Source: Yamagishiella unicocca
Taxonomy: Eukaryota; Chlorophyta; Chlorophyceae; Chlamydomonadales; Volvocaceae
Assembly (NCBI GenBank): GCA_003116995.1
Contig: BDSL01000050.1
Location: 372,001 to 436,000 of the forward strand
Length of the DNA: 64,000 nucleotides
Reading direction: 5' to 3'
In this document: positions 12,071-24,000 of the stretch, piece by piece
Layout of the letters: each line of letters starts with the position of its first letter
How positions within the stretch are numbered: position 1 is the first letter of the stretch
Notes under the pieces: model-generated
The model's database searches: none
What the model was told of the DNA's origin: nothing
Seen by the model: only the letters and a program-made list of their open reading frames with translations
Position numbers and translations under genes: made by a program

Positions 12071-15000
12071 GTGAGGAAGGCGCGAGCGCGCGGCGGCGGG
12101 CGCGCGCGCGCGTGAAAGGGCGCCGTCGTACGATGCCGTACAACGCCGTGCCGTACGGTGCTCTCTTTTCTCCCCACGGAATGGCTCGAAATTTCGAGCG
12201 AACGCGAGGAGCCGACCCGGCCTCCCCACTTGTGGATCGGACATGGGAGGAAATAGAGGGTTACGCTGGAGGGGGGTGGCAGTGGGTTACGCTGGCGGGG
12301 GCTGGCGGGAGGTAGAAATGTCGCAGGCGGGCACGCGCGGTCGGGCGTGGTGGGGGTTCGAGGGAAACCCGTGGATGTCCAAAAAAATTGTTTGAAACAG
12401 AAGTTTTGAGATGCATGCGGGAGAACTGGGTTGGGGATACGAAAGCCGAAGGTCGTAATATGACCTTTGGCGTGGTCGGGGTTGATAAGAGAATCCGTAG
12501 AAACGATACACGTGAAATTCCGTAGTCAAGCTACGTACCTATTTTTACTTGTTAAATAAGTCGCTTTACGTAGTAATTAAGGGATGGGTTGGTGCGCGCG
12601 CGTCGGCAGTAGGGGGTCCTCTCCCAGGCCGTCCCCGACCGGCTGTGACGCGGCTGCGAACCCACACGATACTCGGAGGGGGGAGGGAAGTCATTTGTAC
12701 GGCGCCGGCTCACAGGAAACATACGGCACCGCGTACGGCGCTCCATCGGGGCCCCCTATTTGACCCAAATGTCGTGACAGGGCGCAGATGGCGCGGTTGT
12801 GGAGGACCGTGTGGAATAGGCCCTCGGGCACCGCCAGCGCTGGCGGCGAATGACGCCTGACTGGCGCTGGGAAGGCCTCACCGCCGACGACCTAAAACCC
12901 AAAACCCAGAGCACGCCCGCACGGAACAACCACGCCATGACGCGCGCGCTATGCCGTCTTCCCCCTCTTCCCCCCCCCCTCCCACACACACACATTGGGC
13001 TTCCTTCGGTAACTATTGGCGCCTCGCCCTGCCTCCGGATTCCTTGGTCTCATCGCGCTCAGTCTCCTTCGCGGCTCAGCTCAGCATACTTAAAACACAC
13101 ATACACACACATACACACACGCCCACACACACACACACGCGCGCACACACACACACCGTAGCCCTCCCGTCCGGCTCTGACCCACACCTCCCGGCCCCCC
13201 CATGACCCGTACGACCCGTACGACGACCCGAAACCCCAGGCTCATCACCCCGCAGCACTCGGAGGCTGCGGCCGGTGGCGCGGTGGTGGCGCGGAAGGGG
13301 CGCAGCGGGTCGCTGGCTGCTGCCGCCGCCGCCGCCGGCCGGAACGACTCGGAGGGCGGCCTCAGCCCCAAGCCGCCAGCGGGAAGCTCCTGGAGCCTCC
13401 ACGAGCTAAACTACAAGGGCACGCCGCTGCTGCACCACCGATCTACGGGCCTTATCTTCACGTCTGTGCCAGAGGACAGGTGAGCTGGCGTCCGGGTGAT
13501 GATTTAGGGGGACCAGAAGGCCCGGTTACACGACATAGCGTGGAAGGGGGGGTTCGAGGGAAACCCGTGGAAGGGGGGGGTTCGAGGGAAACCCGTGGAA
13601 GGGGGGGGGGGGCGGCAGAAATTAGTCGGTTGATGAATTTAGTTGGTTGATGAAATTAGTTGGTTGATGGAATTAGCCGGTTGATGATTAGTTTTCGTAC
13701 ACGCGGGTGTGAGTGTGCGTGCCTGAGACCTTGGGTTGACTATCGGGACACCTCCCGGGTGGGTGCGGCCCGGCGACGTCTTGCCTGATGAGGCAACGAA
13801 CGCAAACTAGTCTGCCTTGGCATTTTTGGCCCCTTGGCTTGTGGGAGCTTGAGGGGGCTGGACTTATCAAACTAGTCTGCCTTGGCATTTGAGGCTCATA
13901 TCGGAGGACTTGGCTTGAGGTAGGGGCCTGGACTTGGTGGAGCGAGACGCGTCGAAGCCCGGCCCCGTCCCAGCCCGCAATTGTACATTACGACGGTTCC
14001 TATTTTCCGAATAACGTGGGAGCCACCTGGGAGCCACCTGGCTAGAGCGCTCAGGCCGGTTAGCGACGTCCGTCAGCGCGAGGCATGCGGACGGGTGGGC
14101 CCACCGTGCCGGGCGGTGGGGCGGTGGGGCGGTGAGAGGGTTAGGGAGGGAGTCTGCGGAAACGACAGAGAGAAACTAATCGTGGGAGAGGGAGAGTGAC
14201 GGGGCGGGGGGGAGGGGAAGTGCGCGTAAATCAGCCGAGCATCACGGGCGCGATCCTTGCTGCAGATGTGGGTCGGTGGGGTCGGTGGGGTGGGTGCGAT
14301 GCCGGTTATCGGAACGTAGAAAGGTCAACGCAGGAAGGACAATCCCCCCAACCGCCTCCAGGGCGCCCTGCCGTACACCTCCATCCACTGCCCTCCCTGC
14401 GCCCTGTCGTACAACTCCACCCCAAATCCCTTCCCCCTCCCCCTCCCCCCGCCACCTCCGTCGCCGTGCAGCTTCCCGCACCTTGTGGGCCTTATGGTGA
14501 GCGACAAGCCCCGGTGGCTGGGCCCCTCGGACCTGCCCCTCCTGGAGTCCACGGCCCAGGTAAGGATGGGATTGGGGCAGCGCCGAAACACACACACACA
14601 TACACACACCTACTGTGTTTGGTATGAGGTAGGGGGGATCCCCCGCACCCGCCCTACTGTGTTTGGTATGGGGTAGGGGTTTGATAAGAGAATCCGCGAA
14701 TCCACGGCCGACAAACCGAGGGCGGTGAAGGGGGAATCCCCCACACCCGCGGGGTAGGGGGAATCCCCCGCACCCTCGGGACACCCCCCTGTCAGCCCCA
14801 TGAAATCTCCTTCCAGCTGCGCTGCCGGCCTGCCGGCCGCCCCCAACCCCCCGCGCCGCAGCCCGCACATCCCCCCTCCCTGGCGCCCCCAGTGCCGACC
14901 CACGGGTCTCCTCTCACGCATACCCTCCCTGGCGCGCCCCCCAGGTGTCTGAGGCCCTGGCCGCCACAGTGCCTGTGGCCCGGCTGCTGCTCAAGCGGCT

Positions 15001-18000
15001 GGGCGTGGTTCCGGAGCCGGTGCTGCGGCTGTGCGTCGTACTGGGAATACACGACGTGAGTGGGGGAAGGTTGCGGCGGCGCCACCAGAACAACCCACCA
15101 GAACAATTGCAACCACCACCACCACCACCACAACTTCCACAACCACCACCACAACCACCGCCAACGGAAACGCACCCGCCACCACCACACCGTGCCTGCG
15201 GCCCGCCATGGCGACCTGCAGTCCGCGACCCGGGCGTCTGCGCACTTGGGCCCCCCAGACGTCTGTCCTAAACGGTTCTCCTTCCGTACACGGTTCTTCC
15301 TTGCAATCCACCACCCTCACCCCACCCCGCCCATCCGCTCGCCCCGCCCACCCACTCGCCGTCTCGCCCCCTGCCCCCCAGGTTTCGGAGCTGCGGGATC
15401 TGATCCTCCTGGAGCCGGGCACCCCCTCCTACGACTCCGCCTGGGCGGCCGCCGACATGCCCAGCAGCCACGTCAACCAGCTGCGGCCCCTGCTGCGGTC
15501 GGAGCTGCTCAAGGGGGCGCAACTGAGCGACAACGGATCGTGGCCAACAGACGCCGACTCACCCTCCGGACGCAACCCGGCGCCCGGCGGGGTCGTGGGC
15601 CCCGATGACGACTCGGTGGCAGCTGCCGGTGGGTGCGGGTTGCAGCAACCCCGGGATGGGGGCGGGGGACTGGGGCGGGGGCTCGGGGGGGGGGGCGGAC
15701 TGGGGATATGGCTCGGGGGGCCGGACTGGCGCTGGGGTGGATAAAAAAAACCCTCTCGAGGCCCTCAGGGCCAGAGGGAGCCCCCTAAACCCTAAACCCT
15801 GGCCGCCGGGGGCAAGTTGGAAATCCGGCCGGTAGCGTTACCCACCACCCCGCGCTCACACTCGTCCCGTCCGGTCCTCCGTTGCGCGCACCTCCATTTT
15901 CTCTCCCCGCTCGTCGTGCAATCCGCGGCTTGTGCCTCCTTCCCCCTGCCCCTTCCTCCTCCCCCTCCCCCTCCGCCCTTTTGCAACCCCCCTTCCCCTC
16001 CCCCTCCCCCTCTCCTCTCCCCCCTTCTCCCGCCACCTCCAGGTGACCTGCCTGTGGACCTGGCGGATCAGGCCCTGGTGCAGCACCTCCTGGAGCGTTA
16101 CGGCCTGGCCAAGATGATGGTGCAGGTGGGCGGGTTTGTACGGCGGGGCGTAGGGGCTGGATCCTACCGCCGTAGGGGCTGGATCCAAACTGGCGGAATG
16201 CGATGGGGGCCCCCCTCCAGCGGAGGGTGCAAGCCGCGGGCTTGGACGAGCACGCTTGCGGCGCCACGTTGCCCAAACAGGCAAGGCCGCTGGCCGGCCC
16301 TTCACCCCCTCCCGCGTCCCTGCACCCCGGCCCGCCTGCCTCATCCCCTCCCGCCGCCCTCATTCCTCAACCCAAAACCCGTCGTACAATCTGTACGGCA
16401 CAGGTTGCTGAGCTGCAGATCACGGGGGCATCCGACCTGACCTACCTGGCGCACCCCGGGTGGGCGGAGACCGGTGCCCCGCTGGGTTCGTGGGAGGCCG
16501 GTCGCCTGGCCCGGATGCTCCGAGACCTGCCGGGGCTGTTGGCCAAGCACTCCAAGGCGCGGGACAAGGCGGAGACGCAGGTGGGGGCGCGGAGGGGGGT
16601 GTGTGGCGTGTGTGTATGTACCGTATGTGCTGTATGTGCCGTACGTACCGTATGTACCGTATGTTGAAGTACCGTGTGTATGTACCGTATGTTGATGTGC
16701 CATAGCGTTGGTGTACCGTATGTTGATGTACCATATGTTGATGTACCGCATGTTGGTGTACCTGAAGCTCACCAGGAACTCACCCACCCCCTCTAAAACA
16801 CATAATACACACACATAATACACACACATAGCAAAAACCCATAGCAAAAACACATATAATACACGCACATAGCAAAAACACATATAATACACGCACACGC
16901 ACGCCGTGCCACGCAGGCCGCCCTGGGCCCAGCGCTGGAGGCGATCAAGCGCGAGCAGCGGCTGGAGGCCCTGGCGCGCCCGACCCGCGGCTCGCTCGTC
17001 ACGTACGACGACCTGGACGGCGGCGCCCGGCCCGGCGCGCGCAGCGCCGGCCGGCGGCCCGTGCGAGTGGCCGTCGTACTGCAGGACGACAACGGCAGCG
17101 GCGGCGAGGGCCCCGGCAAGTTCGTCGTGCGTGACGTCGAGTCCGACCGCGTGCTCCACATGCTTGTGGGGCACATCCGACGCGTCCGTGCCTCCGACGC
17201 AGCCAAGCTGGTCCGCCCCGACTACGCCCCCCCCACCTCCGCCGGCGTGCCCGTCACGCCGCTGTCCGCCGCGCCGGGGCTGCTGGTGACCCGCGGGTCA
17301 TCCTGGGGCCGCGGTGAGGAGTACGACGTGTACGGCGAGGGCATCGTGGGCGAGCTGCTGGGGCCGGAGGAGGAGCCGGAGGAGGAGGAGCCGGGTGCAG
17401 GCAAGCCGAGGTACCGGAGGTACCCGGCGGAGCCGGCGCCGGCGCCGGAGGGCCGGGAGGCGGTTCCGGAGCCGGAGGAGGAGGCGGTTCCGGAGCAGGA
17501 GGAGGAGCAGGGGCCTCGGCTGGCGGGCCGTTGGCGCGTGCGGTGGCCTGATGGCCAGGTTTACGGCTACTCGGTGGGGTACTGCGGCGTCTTCGAGCTG
17601 TCGTTCTTGGGGCTGCACTGGCGCTCGGGTGAGTGGGGGAGAGGGGGGGAGACAGGGGGGGAGAGGGGGAGAAGGGTGGGAAAAAAACCCGGAAGTTGCA
17701 TTTTCGTTTTATCAGGGGACGGAGGGGTGTACGATAGCAAGGTGAGAGGGGACCGCCGAAAAGCGCCGTAACTCCCTACACGTGCATCTGCGCCCGCGTG
17801 CGCAACTGCAACTGCTACTGCTACTGCTACTGCTAGTGCTACTGCTCCTCCTGCTGCTGTCGCTGTACTTGCATTCATTGACACCACCGCTCCTACTACT
17901 GCTGCTGCTGCTGCTGCTGCTACTGCCGCCCCCAGGTGCCCCCGTGCTAGACGCCCACCGTGGCCTCCTGGTTCCTCCGGGGGAGTTGGCGGTTGTTCCG

Positions 18001-21000
18001 GTGGCGAGGGGACCCACGTGGGCCGAGCCCACGGACGACGGCTTGCCAGGTACGGTGATGGGTTGGGGCAGTTGGGACGGTTGGACGGTTGCATCATTGG
18101 TGCTGCTGAGTGGAAGGGCCGGGACGGCTGGGAGGGCTGGGTGCGCGGGGGCTGGTGGGTGGGTGACCGTTTGTAGTTGCGGTTGGTTATGCGCTCGCCG
18201 TACTGCTGCCGTGCGGATGCCGTCATAGCCCGGCGGCGTTGCCCACTCGATCACAACGAACTGTTGGTTGGTCCCGCACCACCAGTCGACCTCACAACCG
18301 CCGGGTATGTGTCGCTGGGGTCACCTAGTAACTTCCCAGAGGATGACGCGTCCGACGCGTTCCCCTCACTCTACTCAAACCCCCCCCCCCACCAATTCGG
18401 CATCAAACGAAACCCCAGACCCACACCCTCCCACACTCTCCCACACACACCCACTCCCCCAATCCCCACCCCTTGCAACTCCCCACCTTTCTCCAGGCAC
18501 CCCCGGCGCCGCCCTGCTCGACCGCACCACCCCCTCCCTGTCAGTGGACTGGCTCCGAGACCTGCACAGGCCCAGCGCCTACCACCCAGATCCCGCCAAC
18601 GGCGCCTACCCTGTCGTACACGCCATGTTGTCAGGACAGCCGGTGACGCTGTTCACGGCGCGCCAGGGCGCTCGAGTGGAGCTGGCGGGTGTGAGTTACC
18701 CGGGGTTTGAACAGACGACTGGTTGGTGCTCTGTTGGTGCTCTGTTTAGTTGTTAGTCTGTCTAGGGGCGGGTGTCCTTGTGAGGCGCGAGCTCCGGGTA
18801 AAGGGGTTAATCAGGGTTTTAAGGTTTTGCTTGTGTGTGTGTGTGGCGGGGCGGAAGGGGGGATTGCAAGGAAAACCCGTATACGAAAGAGAAAAAAGTT
18901 TAGAAGGGGGGGCCAAGGAGTGTTGGGACTGGGCAGTGCAAACGTATCCTTTGAAGTCCGGGAGCCAGAAGCTACAAACAACGCACAATGGGAGAAAGCA
19001 CCCAGGCACCCAGCTGCAGCTGAGACCACAGCAGCCTGGCTACAGCAGCAGCAGCGGCAGCAGCAGCGGCAGCAGCAGCGGCAGCAGCAGCGGCAGCAGC
19101 AGCGGCAGCAGCAGCGGCAGCAGCAGCGGCAGCAGCAGCGGCAGCAGCAGCGGCAGCAGCAGCGACGAAGCCGCTTTTTCATGCAACAGCAGTGGCCGCC
19201 TAACCGGGACCCCACGTGGTCCTCTTCCCGTTGCGAACCGAACACCCTGCTTCGTCCCCCCACCCGCCTCTCCTGGCTTGTTCCTCGTTGGGCGGTTCGC
19301 CGCTTCACTCTCTTTCCCCCTCACCCTCCCCCTCCCGCCCCCGCCGCCGCAGACGCGCCTGCCGCTCGCAATGGCCGGTGGCGCCAGCCTCTCCGGCGAC
19401 CACTTCTACCACAAGTTCTACCAGTCCTGGAACGCCCCCTCCCAGGAGTCGGTGGGACCCGGTGTGCTGCTGGCACCGCTGCGGCTGGAACAGGGTGAGT
19501 GAAGGGGGAAGGGGGAAGGGAGCGAGGAGGGACGCCCAAACCGGCCCCAGAAACCCACATCAACCCACAGATGGATGGGCACAGCCTTAACTAACTCAGG
19601 TTGTGCCTAGTCCCCCCGCTTCCCCCGCCCTCTGCGCCCCGCTTCCCCCCGGGTTTGGACGTTTGAAACCCCATCTCCACCTGCCCACGGGGTTGTGTAT
19701 TTCCCCGCGGCCTCCCCCCCCGCCAACACCTCTATTTCCCCGCGGCCTCCCCCCCCGCCAACACCTCTATTTCCCCGCGGCCTCCCCCCCCGCCAACACC
19801 CCGCGGCCTCCCCCCCGCCAACACCTCAGACGGCCTGGTGGCGGTGTGGCTGGTCTCCTGGCCGAATGCCGGTCGCCAGGAGGCCCGCGTGGGTTCGATC
19901 CCCGGCTCCTGCGACCTGGTGTTCGCGCCGCTGTCGGACACGCCGCACGCCAAGAACCGCCTGCCGCACGAGCACTGGCACCATCAGGTGGGGAGGGGGT
20001 GCCAGGGTGTGTGTGGGGGGGCCGAGACGACTCGGTTGGTGGAAGGGGGGCGAGGAAACCCAGTTACACGACATAGGAAATGCCAGTGGGGGGGAAGGGT
20101 GGCACAAAAAGGGGAGACGGGCGAGGGGGGAGGTTTGATGAGCCCCGACTCCCCCTGGCCGCCGCCGCCGCCGCCGTACCGCCCCCTGAGTTTGTGTGTT
20201 CCCTCCCCGTTCGTACCTGCCGTACGCTGTCGTACATGGTCGTATACACACACCCCGGACCCCAGGCCGCCGAGGGCCGGCTGGTGCGCATCAATCCCGC
20301 CCAGCTGGCACTTCAGCCCGGCGCCTTGGGCGGCCCGTTGCGCACCAACGGTCGCGATGTTGGCGTGGTGGTTCGAGACATGGGACCCGGCGTGCACTGC
20401 GGCCTGCTGGTACGACAGCTCGCCGGCGCGTCGTCGTACTGGTACGACGAGGACGTGCTGCTGCCGCTGACGGCGGTTGAGATCCGGCGGCTGCCGCCGG
20501 CGCTGGCGGCGGCGCTGGCCGTGGGCAACGGCGCGGTGCCGGTGATGGACTGTACGGCGATGCCGGGCATGCTCGTACGGCGCTGCTACGACGATGGATC
20601 CACGCTCAAGTGCAGCACCAAGGAGCAGCAGGTGTGTCGGCGCGGATGGCGTGTGCGTGTGTGTGTGTACGGGCTTTGCAACCTCCTCCCCCGGGGGGGG
20701 GGGGGAAAGCGCCTCTCGGGGCTGGAGGGTGTGTACGGGGTTCCCGGTGTACGGCGGTTCGCGTTAGGTGGGGAGGCATTACCTCCCAAACGCCCGAGCG
20801 CGGTTGCAGCCATTTGCCTCGATGCACCGTATATCCGATTGCGACAACCGCTAATCGCCTTGGTACTAATCAACCAACCAACCCATTAATACTCTAGTGA
20901 ACTAATCAACTTGGTTCGTTAAATAATTTAACGAACCAACGGACCAACTAACGAACCAACTAACCGCGCCCAACAGGTCGGCGTGCTGGTCGCGCCCGTG

Positions 21001-24000
21001 TCCGCCAGCCACTGGCTCGTCCGCTGGGTCGACGGCGCCTCGGCGGTGTACCACGTGGGCGCGGGGGGCAAGTTCCAGCTGTCGTACGTGTGCGAGCACC
21101 CGCAGGCCGGCGCGCCGCTGGCCATGCCTCGCTCGCTGGACTCGCGGGTGCTGGCGGAGACGGCGGTGGCGCCCGGCTTCGACTGCTGCAAGCCCGTCGC
21201 CGCCGACCCGGCCGAGTGCGACGTGGTGCTGGTGGGCGGGCCGGCGCTGCAGGTGCGTCTCATTCCGTCGGTCGTATACGACACACGCCGTATGTCGTAC
21301 GGTATGTCGTACGGGCGGCGCGCTGTGCTGTCTCGCCGGCGGCCCCCCTCTTTTTTTGGTGGCGGTGCGCCGTCCTGCACCTTTTCTCCCCACCCCTGGA
21401 GCTCCTCCAAGGCTCACCTCACCGGCCGTACTGCCCCTCCCCCGCTCCCCCTTCTGTGCGCTGTTCTAGAACCTTCTCCCTGCGCGGCATCTTCTCCTCT
21501 CTTGATTCCTCTTCCGTCGTGTCCGATGACGGTTTGCTCGCCACCCCCCCTCCAGCTACACTTCCCATGTCGAGTTAACGGTTCTTTTCTGTTACCCCCT
21601 CCCACCCCCCCAACCCTCCAGCTTCACTTCCCATGTCGAGTTACCGGTTCTTGTGTGTAACCCCCCCTCCAGCTACACTTCCTATGTCGAGTTACCGGTT
21701 CTTGTGTGTAACCCCCCCCTCCAGCTACACTTCCCATGTCGAGTTACCGGTTCTTGTGTGTAACCCCCCCCTTCCTCCCCCCCGTGTGTATGCGCGACTC
21801 AGGTAGAGGAGGAGGACAAGCCGCGGCTGTTGGCGCTGGAGCGGATGCCGGTGACGATGGGGCCCGCCGCCACTCAGTTCCGCTACAGCGCCGGTGCGGG
21901 AGGGGGGGGCGCGCGGGTTTGCGGGGTCTGGCCGTGGTCTGGGGTGGGGCGCCAAGTAGGGAGACAACCGGTGAAGTTGCGATGTCGAAACATACAGGAC
22001 GAGAGGCACTCGCACGTCTGTCCCCTCCACCTGCGCCTTGGTTCATTCGTTGCTGGTTTGAGCCGTTTGATGCTTACCGCACGTATCTGACGCTGCCTTC
22101 GTTCCGTCCTCACCGCCGCCGCTCTGGGCGCTCCCCCCCCCTCGCCCCCAACTACAATTCCCATGTCGAGTCAACGGTTCTTTTATGCAACCCCTCGGCC
22201 GAACTACCGGTATCCTGTCCCTGTCGTGCTAACGGTTTTCATGCCACCCCCGCCCCCAACGCCCATTTCCTCTCACACCCCGATGCCGCCTAACTCCCCC
22301 CCCCACGCCGGCCAGCTACACTTCCCATGTCGAGTTACCGGTTCTTTTCTGTTAACCCCTCCCGCCCCCAACGCCGGCACGCCCCCACCCCCCAGGCGGG
22401 CTCTTCCGCTTGTTCGAGCTGTCGCATGCCGCCGTGCCCGGCCAGCCCGTCACCGTCTTCACCGCCAAGCAGGGCCTGAGGGTGATGCTGCACCCCACAG
22501 CACCGGGCGGCGGCGAGGAGGCGGCAGCGGCGGCGGCGGGCGGTGTTCCCCAGCCAGCCGGCACGATGACGCGGCCCATCCGCCTCGGATCAAAGGTGCG
22601 TCATCGGGGCTTAAGCAGTTGTAGCAGTTGTAGCAGTTGCAGCAGTTGCAGCAGTTGTTGCAGTTGTAGCAGTTGTAGCAGTTGTAGCACTTGCAGCACT
22701 TGTTGGCGAGGAGCCAGGGGCGCGTTCGTTCGGGGGCCCGCGAACGGAGGGGGTGGGTGGGTAGGATCATAGGATGTACGGCACAGGATGTCGTGATGCT
22801 GGCTGCACCAGGACCTCGGGCGCCCCCCCTCCACCCATCCCCCCGGGCCGCCGCCCCTTCAAACCCCTCTCATACCCCTTTATCCCCCTAAACCCCTAAA
22901 CCCCTAAACCCTAAACCCTAAACCCTAAAAACCTAAACCCTCAGGTCGCGGGCCGCTCCGTGAGTCCGGTCTCGGCCGCCCGCCGCGTCCGCGGTGTCAA
23001 CCGGGTTCGCCGCGGCGCCGGCGGCGACACCTCCCACGACTCCGACCCCCCCCAGGAGGTGGACCGCTCCACCGTCATGTGGGAGGTGGCTTGGGACAGC
23101 GGCACCGTGTCCTCCTACCTGGTGGGGGTGTCCCCAGCGGTGACTGCGCTGGTGGTGGCGCCGCAGCCGGGCTTCAGGTGAGTGGTGGGGGTCGGAGGGG
23201 GTCGGAGGGGGGGAGGCGGGGGCGGAGGGGGGATGGAGGGGGGTCGGAGGGTGTGCTTGTTGGTTTACCGCTCAGCCGTCGAAACCCCACAAGGAGAAGT
23301 GAACACAGCGAACGGTGGTCCGGGCGGTCCGGTGTAGGTCGTGTGATGATTACGGGGTTACAGCGAAGGGTGTATGTGCGTGTATGTACGTGTGGGTGTG
23401 TGTATGCGTGTGTATATGTGTCGCGACTTGCGGGTGGGGCGGGGAGCTGGGTTAGGGTTTTTGTTCCCCGCTCCACTCACCGCTTGCCCTCCCCCTCCCC
23501 TCCTCCCCCCAAAACACACACACAGGGTCCCCTCCGCGGCAACCCCCCGTGACACCCCGGACCGCCACTTGCGCATACACGACCCGGTGATGCACCTGCC
23601 GCTGCGGGGACTGCAGGTGAGAGGGGCGGGAGGGGCGACCGCTTCTGCCGCTGATACACTGCCGCCGCCGCTGCTGCTACCGCCGCCGCCGCTGCCGTCC
23701 CTGATGCGCTGCCGCCGCCGCTACTTCGCCGCCGCTACCGCTGCTGCTGCCACACGCGCCTCCCCTCTGCCTCGCATCCCCCTGCTCCGCCCTCCTCCTC
23801 CTCCCAGGCTTCACCGCCCTCCTCCCCGATCTCATCACCCCACCGCCACCGTCCTCCCCCGCCTACCCCCCGCCGGCCAGTTCCCCCCCTCCATCTCCCA
23901 TGTCCCGTGTAACCGGGCCTTCTCCAACCCCCCGCCCCCCCCAACCCCCATGCTCCATTCATCAGGTCCTGGATGACCACATCTACAGCCTCGCCTCCAA

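Larger units (their letters stand above)
16917..23177 (+). other. Exons 8-17: MIB/HERC2-like modules
   Basis: Exon 8 has a GLLVTRGSSWGRGEE strand, an acidic insert, then VRWPDGQVYGYSVGYCGVFEL. This fits the MIB/HERC2 pattern: R-G-x-x-W near the start, then W-D/P-x-G-x(5-7)-Y/V-x-V-G and a closing F/Y-D/E-L. Related strands recur as VSWPNAGRQEARVGSIPGSCDLVF (exon 12, broken here by inserted residues), VRWVDGASAVYHVGAGG (exon 14) and WEVAWDSGTVSSYLVGV (exon 17). Exons 10 and 16 share GQPVTLFTARQGARVEL and GQPVTVFTAKQGLRVML, which supports internal duplication. In animals, MIB/HERC2 domains bind partner proteins in large ubiquitin ligases. The domain identity is by eye and only the exon 8 copy is strong. 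Confidence 0.55.

Noticed and set aside
17718..17743. Possible 26-bp micro-exon (TATCAG ... AAG before GTGAGA) in the giant gene
   Set aside because: Including it shifts the following exon at 17936 into an immediate stop; joining 17628 directly to 17936 keeps frame.
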